Source: an uncultured Cocleimonas sp.
GTDB lineage: Bacteria; Pseudomonadota; Gammaproteobacteria; Thiotrichales; Thiotrichaceae
Assembly: GCA_937974135.1 (NCBI GenBank)
Contig: CALJIH010000235.1
Location: forward strand, 1 to 13,242
DNA: 13,242 nt
Direction of reading: 5' to 3'
Part shown: piece after piece, positions 7,419 to 13,242 of the stretch
Position numbering within the stretch: position 1 is the first letter of the stretch
How the letters are laid out: each line of letters starts with the position of its first letter
The notes under the pieces: generated by a model
Seen by the model: the letters and a program-made list of their open reading frames with translations, nothing else
What the model was told of the DNA's origin: nothing
Databases searched by the model: none
Translations under genes and position numbers: made by a program

Positions 7419-8283
7419 AACTTCTTTGCTCAGATGATACTGGGCATATAAACGCTAAGGATTTTGCTTGAAGCTGTAAATCAATATGATCGGAATACTG
7501 ACCTGATCCATGCAACCTATCACCAACCACAGGAAATCCGATGTTTGCTAAATGCTTGCGAATTTGATGTTTACGACCAGTTTCGATTTGTACTTCTAAT
7601 AAGGAAGAATTCTCTGTTTCATTGAAGCTCAACATTTCTACATAACTAATGGCTGTTTTTTTATCAATATCGCTATCGAGCTTTAACTTTTTGCCTGAAG
7701 AACTCCTTCTTGAGAAATCACCTTCCACTTTTACTTGATAACATTTTTCAATTTGTCTGTTTTCAAATAATTTTGAAAATTGTTTAGCCACATTCTTTTT
7801 ATGCGCCAAAATTATCAAACCATTCGCTGCTCGATCTAAACGATGCACAACAAACGCAGGACGCTCAGGTTCAAGATGCGTTTCTGCCCAACGATATATT
7901 GTACTGTGATCACCCCATTTTGAACCTTGTGACAGCATCCCTGATGGTTTATTCCAAATACTGTATTCACCAAAATCTTTAATCAAAATAGCTTCAGGCG
8001 TTACGCTGTTCAAGACATTCTCGTCGAAATAAAAATGTAGTATTTCATTTGATTTTAAAATCTTCTTAGCACGACGAAGGCGCTGGATATAACTGTTATT
8101 TAGTCGTTTACTTGGGTCGATTTCTTCATCTTTTTGATCTTTTCGGCGTTCTAACCAAACACAACCTTTTTGCATATATTGTTTAATTTTTTGCTTAGAT
8201 ATTCCCGAAGCTTCGGCTAAACAAGCAACAGCAGTAACACCATCAATATTTATTGGAATATGAAATTCCTGTTTAGCAGACAT
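7402..8283 (-). CDS. RluA-family RNA pseudouridine synthase
   Basis: Isomerises uridine to pseudouridine in RNA; the target cannot be read from sequence. The 293 residues have an S4-like N-terminal RNA-binding part (about 14-85, SGISKQKIKQYMQKG) and then the catalytic domain. HRLDRAANG (147-155) contains the catalytic Asp150, and GRKHQIRKHL (236-245) is the second conserved RluA motif, near the C-terminal GDRLHG. The HRLD-R-AANG form differs from the HRLDRxTSG of RluC and RluD, so I do not assign a specific name. The ATG at 8283 has no clear ribosome site. The gene converges on tesA with a 17-base overlap. Repeat copy D lies upstream. Confidence 0.92.
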   Translation of the reverse strand: MSAKQEFHIPINIDGVTAVACLAEASGISKQKIKQYMQKGCVWLERRKDQKDEEIDPSKRLNNSYIQRLRRAKKILKSNEILHFYFDENVLNSVTPEAILIKDFGEYSIWNKPSGMLSQGSKWGDHSTIYRWAETHLEPERPAFVVHRLDRAANGLIILAHKKNVAKQFSKLFENRQIEKCYQVKVEGDFSRRSSSGKKLKLDSDIDKKTAISYVEMLSFNETENSSLLEVQIETGRKHQIRKHLANIGFPVVGDRLHGSGQYSDHIDLQLQAKSLAFICPVSSEQRSFKLDS

Positions 8284-8358
8284 AGTTGTATGGATATTTT
8301 GGATAGTTAAAAAGACAACTTTGTTGGACTCTTGTTCTAAGCTTAATCGAAGTATGTC

Positions 8359-8433
8359 GAATATACCCCTCTACTTTTGAATGAAAACACATTTTTGTTT
8401 TCAAAAAACGTAGTATGAATTTATGCATAGCTA
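8359..8433. repeat. dispersed intergenic repeat, copy D (long form)
   Basis: The core ATACCCCTCTACTTTTG (8363-8379) is followed by a hairpin region with TGAAAACA (8382-8389) pairing TGTTTTCA (8396-8403). Next come AAAAAACGT and then AATTTATGCATAGCTAAG. The order and spacing match copy E over about 75 bases. It lies between the pseudouridine synthase start and the DUF2007 gene end. Confidence 0.65.
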
Positions 8434-8523
8434 AGCACTTTCGAAAAAAAATATTGCTTAGAAAAACACAGAGAGTTTATGGGAGACTCGTTTTCTAGGA
8501 TTAAATAACTCATAAAATGATCA

Positions 8524-8835
8524 TCAAAATGCTTTAATATTTTGGCAATTCCAACAATCAGAAAACCGCGCTGAATGCTTTTCACCACAATTTTCACAAG
8601 TCCAATTATCTTCTTCAGCACATTTATTTTTCGATTCAGTAATCAGTTGCTTTGCCCACATTTCGTGCATAGCGTCTACCACCCATAATTCCGGCCAACA
8701 GACACCCATCGGAATCTCACCAGAAATAGAAGCAAGCCGATCATTTTTAATCACGCATTCAATGTCTTTTGCTTCTAGGATATTTTTCAAATGGTGAAGA
8801 TAAATTATATCTTCAGAAGTAAAAACCATCTTCAT
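8524..8835 (-). CDS. DUF2007 domain protein with C-terminal zinc ribbon
   Basis: A small soluble protein of 103 residues. The N-terminal 65 or so match the DUF2007 type (putative signal-transducing protein), which has an alpha-beta fold of the PII-like sort: a MKMVFTSED start, a helix carrying LKNILEAKDIECVI, and the conserved PELWVVD. The C-terminus carries W78 and a CX2C-X10-CX2C zinc knuckle (Cys80, 83, 94, 97) with the pattern WxCxxCGE...FxxCWxC. I chose the ATG at 8835 because it matches the usual N-terminus; a TTG at 8847 would add four residues. It is divergent from the ACT-domain gene. Its partner and function are unknown. Confidence 0.85.
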   Translation of the reverse strand: MKMVFTSEDIIYLHHLKNILEAKDIECVIKNDRLASISGEIPMGVCWPELWVVDAMHEMWAKQLITESKNKCAEEDNWTCENCGEKHSARFSDCWNCQNIKAF

Positions 8836-8925
8836 TTTTATACTCAATCATATGATAAATATGAAATTTTTATTAAGCCATTATTAAGTTACAAAGTGAT
8901 ATTATCTTTTACACAAGATAGTTGC

Positions 8926-8953
8926 TTGACTAATTAAACACGAAATCTTAAAT
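8926..8953 (+). promoter_or_regulatory. possible promoter of the ACT-domain gene
   Basis: TTGACT (8926-8931) and TTAAAT (8948-8953) are separated by 16 bases, ending 31 bases before the ATG at 8985. The -35 is good and the -10 moderate. This is a sequence match only. Confidence 0.35.
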
Positions 8954-8984
8954 ACATAATACTAACAATATAGGCACAAAGGCT

Positions 8985-9509
8985 ATGAAAATAAAACGAT
9001 ACAGAGTGGTTGCCATTGGAGCTAAAACACCTGATATTCTTTCTAAAGTGACGCAATCCCTGTCTATGAATAATTATGAAATTGAAACTATTTCATCATT
9101 ACGTTTAGGCCATAGCATAGTTGTCGTTTGTATTGTTGAAGCAATTGCGGATAAGAAGGCAATCAAAAACTGTTTACAAGGTATCGTTAATGAATACAAC
9201 ATGAAATTGATTGTTGATAAATGCAAAAAGGGGAAATTCAAATTTATAAAATCGGATGCTTATATGCGCATTCGAGGAAATCACGAAACTGGCATTAAAG
9301 CCTATATTATCTCCGAATTAATTAATTCTGGATTAGACATACATGGCTTAGAATCCGAAGCGTTAGATATTGAAGAAAATGAGAAGTTTGTAATGAATAT
9401 TAAAGGTCAGGCGATGCAGGGCATTGAAAGCCTCTCAATCAGTGCAGATAAATTAAATAAACAAGGAATAGAAACCACTGTTGCTACAGATTGGAAATTA
9501 CTCGTCTAA
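8985..9509 (+). CDS. double ACT-domain protein, GcvR-like
   Basis: The 174 residues are two ACT domains and nothing else: about 6-79 (YRVVAIGAKTPDILSKVTQSL, a long helix, then a VVVCIVEA strand) and about 91-174. This is the layout of GcvR, which in E. coli (190 residues) binds glycine and blocks the activator GcvA to repress the glycine cleavage operon. Similarity to GcvR is in architecture and in the first ACT motif only; no glycine cleavage gene or gcvA is nearby. The regulatory role is therefore an inference, and a general amino-acid-sensing ACT protein is the safer reading. AAAGG sits only 2 bases before the ATG; TAGG 10 bases before is an alternative ribosome site. A hairpin terminator follows at 9535. 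Confidence 0.8.
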   Translation: MKIKRYRVVAIGAKTPDILSKVTQSLSMNNYEIETISSLRLGHSIVVVCIVEAIADKKAIKNCLQGIVNEYNMKLIVDKCKKGKFKFIKSDAYMRIRGNHETGIKAYIISELINSGLDIHGLESEALDIEENEKFVMNIKGQAMQGIESLSISADKLNKQGIETTVATDWKLLV

Positions 9510-9534
9510 TATCTTACATATAGTTAGACATTTA

Positions 9535-9572
9535 AAGCCCTGAACAATAGCTATTGTCCAGGGCTTCTTTTT
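9535..9572 (+). terminator. rho-independent terminator of the ACT-domain gene
   Basis: A 16-base arm AAGCCCTGAACAATAG pairs with CTATTGTCCAGGGCTT with one mismatch and is followed by CTTTTTT on the plus strand. In the other direction only TTTAAAT follows, so it may also serve the convergent yceI gene, less strongly. Confidence 0.9.
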
Positions 9573-9585
9573 TAGATATTGATCT

Positions 9586-10176
9586 TTATTTTCGAATACC
9601 TTCTACAGATAAAGTCATTTCAACAATCGCTGATTTAGGCCCAAGACTCTTTTTTACACCAAAGTCAGCCATTGCAAATTTCGTTGTACCTTCAAAACCT
9701 GCTCTGTAACCACCCCACGGATCTTTACCTTCACCGATTTTTTCTACAGCGATTTGGATTGGCTTAGTCACGCCCAATAAGGTTAAATTGCCTGATAACA
9801 TGCTTCCGTCAAATGACGTACTTTCAAATTTTGCCTCTGGAAAACTATCGACACTTAAGAAGTCACCACTACGTAGATGTTTATCACGCTCTGCATGATT
9901 AGAATCAACACTAGCAGTATTAATTGTTACTGAAACTTTTGCTTTACTTAAATCGTTTGCGTCGTAAGTAAACTTTCCATCAAAATCATTAAAACGTCCA
10001 TACAACCAGCTATAGCCTAAATGCTGTACTCTAAACTGGATAAATTGATGCGCGCCTTTTTTATCAAACGCATAATCAGCAGCTTGAGCAGTAAATGATG
10101 CACCTAATAATCCTGCTGTTAACAGGGTAGTTGCTAAAGTAGATGTAATAGTTTTTGCTAATGTTAATTTTTTCAT
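9586..10176 (-). CDS. yceI: YceI-family periplasmic lipid-binding-like protein
   Basis: The 196 residues are a signal peptide (cleavage near AQA, residues 30-32) and one YceI domain. YceI is a lipocalin-like barrel that in a Thermus homologue binds a polyisoprenoid. Family marks visible are HQFIQFRVQHLGYSWLYGRF, the TASVDSNHAERDKHLRS segment, FPEAKFEST, the LTLLGVTKPI strand and the C-terminal GPKSAIVEMTLSVEG. GGAG before the ATG supports the start. It is the last gene of the pirin, cytochrome b561 and yceI group, 66 bases after the b561 stop. A cytochrome b561 partner directly upstream matches the common yceJ-yceI pairing. The physiological role is unsettled; envelope stress or quinone/isoprenoid handling is usually proposed. 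Confidence 0.94.
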   Translation of the reverse strand: MKKLTLAKTITSTLATTLLTAGLLGASFTAQAADYAFDKKGAHQFIQFRVQHLGYSWLYGRFNDFDGKFTYDANDLSKAKVSVTINTASVDSNHAERDKHLRSGDFLSVDSFPEAKFESTSFDGSMLSGNLTLLGVTKPIQIAVEKIGEGKDPWGGYRAGFEGTTKFAMADFGVKKSLGPKSAIVEMTLSVEGIRK

Positions 10177-10242
10177 TTCATTTCTCCATCAATTAATTAA
10201 ATTTTTCATTCCTAATACTTGAACACTTTTAAACTCTGTTTG

Positions 10243-10791
10243 TTAATCTAAACCAAGCATTCTTTTTAACGTTCTATCCTTATACTTAAAATGATGCACC
10301 AGCGCTGCCATAGCATGCATTGCAACTAAAAGAATAAAACCTAAACCAAGCCACTTGTGAATATCACCTGCTAGTTCGCCTCCGTCATCACTATCTGAGA
10401 ACAATGCGGGAATCTCAAACAATCCAAATACATCAACACCTTGACCTTTTGCAGTGGATACTAAATACCCACTTACCACCATGATGAATACCAACAAGTA
10501 AAATAAGTAGTGAGTTGCGGACGCCAGTTTATTCATACGCATATCATCAGGGTTTAGATGTTTAGGTTTAACCTGAGAAACATTCCATAGCAAACGAAAG
10601 ACCATCAGAGCACCAATAATAATACCGACTGCGCGGTGATAATCTGGAGCAGTTTTATACCATGAATTGTAGTAATCCAAACCCACCATCCAGTCGCCAA
10701 CAAAGTACATAGCTATCAAGGCAATCGCCATCATCCAATGTAAGATTATTGAGATCCAACCAAAGCTATTTTTTGTATTTTTCAAACTCAT
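10243..10791 (-). CDS. yceJ: cytochrome b561 family protein, YceJ/CybB type
   Basis: A di-heme inner-membrane electron carrier, probably oxidising quinol or moving electrons for a periplasmic partner. The 182 residues contain four membrane helices, near 12-31, 53-72, 94-112 and 146-168. The likely heme ligands fall at the family positions: His18 (ILHW), His52 (DYHRAVG), His145 (DIHKWLG) and His159 (AMHAMAA). The gene starts 11 bases after the pirin stop, so the two are co-transcribed, and yceI follows. The start has no good ribosome site, which suggests translational coupling to the pirin gene. Confidence 0.93.
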   Translation of the reverse strand: MSLKNTKNSFGWISIILHWMMAIALIAMYFVGDWMVGLDYYNSWYKTAPDYHRAVGIIIGALMVFRLLWNVSQVKPKHLNPDDMRMNKLASATHYLFYLLVFIMVVSGYLVSTAKGQGVDVFGLFEIPALFSDSDDGGELAGDIHKWLGLGFILLVAMHAMAALVHHFKYKDRTLKRMLGLD

Positions 10792-10802
10792 GGCAATAAA
10801 CG

Positions 10803-11642
10803 TTAAAACCGACCGTTTCTATAATCAGCAAATGCCTGCTGTACTTCTGCTTCGGAATTCATCACAAACGGCCCTCCTCGAGCAATGGGTTCGTTCAGTG
10901 GTTTAGCCGAAATCACAATGAATCGAGACTGATTTGTTTTACTTATGACAGAAATTTGATCGCCGCGCTCCAAAATACCGATATTTTTTTCAGCCAGTAA
11001 TTGTGCTTCCTCACCTATGCTTAATTCTCCATCGATGACATAAATGAACGAATTATCATCTGCATCTATTGTTTGCTGAAACGCTTGTCCTGACTTCAGC
11101 GAAACATCCATAAACAAAGGGCTGACATAGGTATTTTTTACAGGACCTTGTGTGCCCCTTTCAGTGCTACCCGTTATCACACGAATCTCTGTGCCATTTT
11201 CCCAACGCTCTATAGGGATTTCTGCTTTTGAAAACTCTTGATAGGCAGGTTCTGTCATTTTATCCATAGCAGGTAAATTCACCCATAATTGAAAACCAGA
11301 TAACAATCCATCTTCTTGTTCTGGCATTTCAGAATGCACAATGCCTTTTCCCGCGGTCATCCATTGTACACCGCCTGCCTCGATGATTCCTTCATTGCCG
11401 GCATTGTCTTTATGGCGCATTTTACCCGCTAGTAAATACGTTACTGTCTCAAAACCACGATGTGGATGCGATGGAAAACCACCAATATAATCATTAGGCT
11501 CATCTGATCCGAATGCATCTAACAGCAAAAAAGGATCAATATAGTTTAATTGCTGAGTGCCAATTAAACGTGTCATATTTACTCCATCGCCATCAGAAGT
11601 GTTCACGCCAGATATTTGACTTTGCAATTCTTTAATTTTCAT
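10803..11642 (-). CDS. pirin-family bicupin protein
   Basis: A cytosolic bicupin of 279 residues from the ATG chosen here. Bacterial pirins include iron-dependent quercetin 2,3-dioxygenases (YhhW type) and regulators of central metabolism or stress. The N-terminal cupin has the metal-binding set His59, His61, His103 and Glu105 in HPHRGFETVTY and GGVQWMTAGKGIVHSEMPE. The C-terminal cupin ends in the conserved GGPFVMN...DYRNGRF. ATG at 11654 and TTG at 11657 upstream are in frame, but MKIKELQSQ fits the family start better. It is the first gene of the leftward group with b561 and yceI and is divergent from lysR. Substrate unknown. Confidence 0.92.
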   Translation of the reverse strand: MKIKELQSQISGVNTSDGDGVNMTRLIGTQQLNYIDPFLLLDAFGSDEPNDYIGGFPSHPHRGFETVTYLLAGKMRHKDNAGNEGIIEAGGVQWMTAGKGIVHSEMPEQEDGLLSGFQLWVNLPAMDKMTEPAYQEFSKAEIPIERWENGTEIRVITGSTERGTQGPVKNTYVSPLFMDVSLKSGQAFQQTIDADDNSFIYVIDGELSIGEEAQLLAEKNIGILERGDQISVISKTNQSRFIVISAKPLNEPIARGGPFVMNSEAEVQQAFADYRNGRF

Positions 11643-11714
11643 AACTAACCACATCAAACAAGTTTTGAGATGTTATGACTATAATAATTTTACAAAAAAG
11701 AATAAACACTAGTA

Positions 11715-11743
11715 TTTAGAAATCATTGTTCTAAAATATAGAA
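11715..11743. promoter_or_regulatory. tandem palindromic operator between pirin and lysR genes
   Basis: TTTAGAA (11715-11721), 7 bases, TTCTAAA (11729-11735) is a perfect inverted repeat. TTCTA (11729-11733), 5 bases, TAGAA (11739-11743) is another that shares the middle half-site. The 15-base second palindrome begins with T and ends with A, 13 bases between, close to the T-N11-A form of LysR sites. Autoregulation by the adjacent LysR is inferred. Confidence 0.5.
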
Positions 11744-11744
11744 T
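11716..11744 (+). promoter_or_regulatory. possible lysR promoter overlapping the operator
   Basis: TTAGAA (11716-11721), 17 bases, TAGAAT (11739-11744). It lies entirely within the palindromic array, so a bound regulator would cover both promoter boxes. Moderate match only. Confidence 0.35.
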
Positions 11745-11768
11745 TATTAAAAGCAACGCGACAATGAT

Positions 11769-12680
11769 ATGGGTCAACTTGAAGATATGCAGGCGTTTGT
11801 CAGAATAATTGATGCTGGTGGAATTGGCCTAGCGGCTGAGCAAATGGATATCGCAAAATCTGCAGTGAGTCGTCGACTTTCAGAACTCGAAAATCGTTTA
11901 GGCGTCACCCTAATCAATAGAACAACGCGTAGTTCTAAACTCACAGAAGCGGGGGAAAACTACTACACCAGATCACAACAATTGCTTAATGATATTAACG
12001 AATTAAACAATCTCACATCCGATCCAAATTGTGCTTTAAATGGTAAATTAAGAATATCGGTACCCTTATCATTTGGACTACTTCATTTAACCTCGGCTAT
12101 CGAACAATTTACCCGAGAACATCCTGAACTGAGTCTAGACATTAATTTCAGCGACAGAGAAACAGATCTAATCGAAGGAGGATTCGATCTCGCATTTAGA
12201 ATCGGAGATTTACAAGACTCCAGTTTAAAAGCTAGAAAAATTTCACCCATTAAACTAATAATTTGTGCAAGTCCTGCTTATTTAAAAAAACATGGTACAC
12301 CTAAAAGTCCAGAGGAACTTAGACAGCACCAGCTTCTTAAGTACACTTTATATGAGAACAATCACTGGAAGTTAATCGATAAAAAAGGTCGCACACATAC
12401 TGTTCCTATAAAGTCAGCAATAACGGCTAATAATGGAGATTTCTTAAATGCTATGGCAATTTCGGGTCGGGGGATTATTATCCAACCAACGTTCATCGAT
12501 TGGGAGGCACTTGCACAAAAGCAGTTAATTCCAATTTTAAGCGACTACAAACTTCCAGAAATTAATGCCTATGCCGTTTATCCACATACCCGATTTGCCT
12601 CAAGAAAGGTGCGTTTATTTATCGATTTTTTGAGTGAACGATTTGGTAATAACCCCTACTGGGATCAAAAATACAGTTAA
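11769..12680 (+). CDS. LysR-family transcriptional regulator, CrgA-like
   Basis: A DNA-binding regulator of 303 residues. The N-terminal winged helix-turn-helix (about 1-60) is clear: MQAFVRIIDAGGIGLAAEQM, AKSAVSRRLSELENRLGV, then LINRTTRSSKLTEAG. A linker helix (about 62-88) leads to the substrate-binding domain (about 92-295), with GKLRISVPLSFGLLHL and the DLAFRIGDLQDSSLKAR segment typical of the CrgA/PecT-like subgroup. The inducer is unknown. No clear ribosome site precedes the ATG. It is divergent from the pirin, b561 and yceI genes with a tandem palindrome between them, so that group and its own gene are the natural targets. Repeat copy E begins at its stop codon. Confidence 0.94.
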   Translation: MGQLEDMQAFVRIIDAGGIGLAAEQMDIAKSAVSRRLSELENRLGVTLINRTTRSSKLTEAGENYYTRSQQLLNDINELNNLTSDPNCALNGKLRISVPLSFGLLHLTSAIEQFTREHPELSLDINFSDRETDLIEGGFDLAFRIGDLQDSSLKARKISPIKLIICASPAYLKKHGTPKSPEELRQHQLLKYTLYENNHWKLIDKKGRTHTVPIKSAITANNGDFLNAMAISGRGIIIQPTFIDWEALAQKQLIPILSDYKLPEINAYAVYPHTRFASRKVRLFIDFLSERFGNNPYWDQKYS

Positions 12681-12755
12681 AAGACACCCCCCACTTTTGC
12701 ATTAAAATACGTTTTTGTTGTTTAAAAACGTTGAATAAATTAGGTAAAGCTAGGG
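12679..12755. repeat. dispersed intergenic repeat, copy E (long form)
   Basis: It begins at the lysR stop with AAAAGACACCCCCCACTTTTG (12679-12699 without its first base shown in copies A and B). A perfect 8-base hairpin ACGTTTTT/AAAAACGT (12709-12731, loop GTTGTTT) follows, then GAATAAATTAGGTAAAGCTAGGG. The second half aligns with copy D. The hairpin could end lysR transcription, although the stem is AT-rich. Confidence 0.65.
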
Positions 12756-12796
12756 ATTTTTAATTGCACCAGGTTTGCAAGTTATACCAAGTGAGT

Positions 12797-13242
12797 TTAT
12801 TTGCGAAATAAACTTTTAAGTAAGCCTTTAGATGGTTTTTCATCTTCGAAATCAAAATCTGATTCTGACTCACCCGCTGCATTAAGCAAACCAAGGTTTA
12901 ATGAAACATTATAAAAAGAAAAGATAAAACGTTGCGGTATATTGGTTAATTTTGATAATTCGATGAGCGAGATGGGTTTCGTTTGTAGCACCTTAGTTAT
13001 TTCATCATTTTTCGGAATTAAATGAAAAATACTCGGATCAATACCATCCCTTAAAGAAACTTGTCTATTTAAATCAAAGCCAATGGGTAATCGACCTTTT
13101 GCAGTCAACAAAGTGGTTGTTGCAATAAATGATTCAATCGAATGCGCGCATTCTTGGTGTTTTCTTACCAAAGCTCTGTGACTTTTTATTTCTCCATAAT
13201 CTAGTTTAGCCTGATCAATGCTTTTCACTATATTGGGGTTTC
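12797..13242 (-). CDS. unrecognised protein, probably 5'-truncated by the window edge
   Basis: I do not recognise this gene. The frame is open to the right edge. The only internal start before the conserved-looking part, GTG at 13228, has no ribosome site, so the reading through the edge (NPNIVKSIDQ...) looks more likely than a 143-residue gene. The visible piece is soluble. It has a helical N-terminal stretch (LVRKHQECAHSIESFIATTTLLTAKGRLPIGFDLN) and then a small winged-helix-like segment (KVLQTKPISLIELSKLTNIPQRFIFSFYNVSLNLGLL). It ends in an acidic linker (ESESDFDFEDE) and a basic amphipathic tail (GLLKSLFRK). This could be the C-terminal part of a larger regulatory protein. A palindrome GTTTATTTGCGAAATAAAC (12795-12813) covers its last codons and stop. 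Confidence 0.55.
   Translation of the reverse strand, partial: NPNIVKSIDQAKLDYGEIKSHRALVRKHQECAHSIESFIATTTLLTAKGRLPIGFDLNRQVSLRDGIDPSIFHLIPKNDEITKVLQTKPISLIELSKLTNIPQRFIFSFYNVSLNLGLLNAAGESESDFDFEDEKPSKGLLKSLFRK

Noticed and set aside
8430..8462. CTAAGCA...TGCTTAG inverted repeat as a terminator of the DUF2007 gene
   Set aside because: The loop is 17 bases, the stem 7 bases, and on the minus strand no T tract follows directly.
8421..8621. Minus-strand open frame of 66 codons partly in the gap at 8284-8523
   Set aside because: It overlaps the zinc-ribbon end of the DUF2007 gene in another frame, has no ribosome site, and its translation is low-complexity and unlike any family I know.
337..12755. 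The GACACCCC repeats as a CRISPR array
   Set aside because: Copies are kilobases apart with genes between them, vary in length, and there are no cas genes or regular spacers.
12795..12813. GTTTATTTGCGAAATAAAC as a terminator
   Set aside because: The stem has almost no G/C, it overlaps the stop codon of the minus-strand gene, and there is no T tract after it on the minus strand.

Overview
The window is AT-rich, densely packed bacterial DNA. Everything recognisable in it fits a gammaproteobacterial chromosome: a tRNA-Pro/tRNA-Arg pair like the argX/proM type clusters, tgt, a ybbA-ybbP locus divergent from tesA, a GcvR-like double-ACT protein, and a cytochrome b561-YceI pair. I cannot name the genus. 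I see no phage, plasmid, IS transposase, CRISPR or toxin gene. This is ordinary core and near-core chromosome with short intergenic repeats scattered through it.

Layout. Positions 1-218 hold the start of a leftward tRNA operon: a well-formed promoter, tRNA-Pro(TGG), and the first bases of a probable tRNA-Arg. tgt (408-1547, +) follows and is separated by a strong bidirectional hairpin terminator from a leftward gene (1675-3081) for a secreted repeat protein with a C-terminal peptidoglycan-binding domain. After a 322-base gap comes the leftward ABC pair ybbA (5865-6620) and a large FtsX-like permease (3404-5887), transcribed away from the SGNH esterase tesA (6732-7418). tesA overlaps tail to tail with a RluA-family pseudouridine synthase (7402-8283, -). 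A small DUF2007/zinc-ribbon protein (8524-8835, -) is divergent from a GcvR-like ACT protein (8985-9509, +). A three-gene leftward cluster, pirin, cytochrome b561 and YceI (9586-11642), is divergent from a LysR regulator (11769-12680, +). The last leftward gene (12797 to the right edge) is unrecognised and probably cut at its 5' end.

How the genes work together. ybbA-ybbP with divergent tesA is a long-known neighbourhood of cell-envelope transport and lysophospholipase/thioesterase functions. The pirin, b561 and YceI genes look like one redox or envelope-stress unit. The LysR gene beside them has a tandem palindromic site in the shared 126-base intergenic region, overlapping its own best promoter match. 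tgt and the pseudouridine synthase are RNA-modification genes but are not linked to each other.

The least explained signals are two. One is a family of at least five intergenic copies of a GACACCCCCCTACTTTT-like repeat, all in the same orientation, three of them followed by a second hairpin segment. The other is the regular four-module Cys/Trp architecture of the 468-residue secreted protein.
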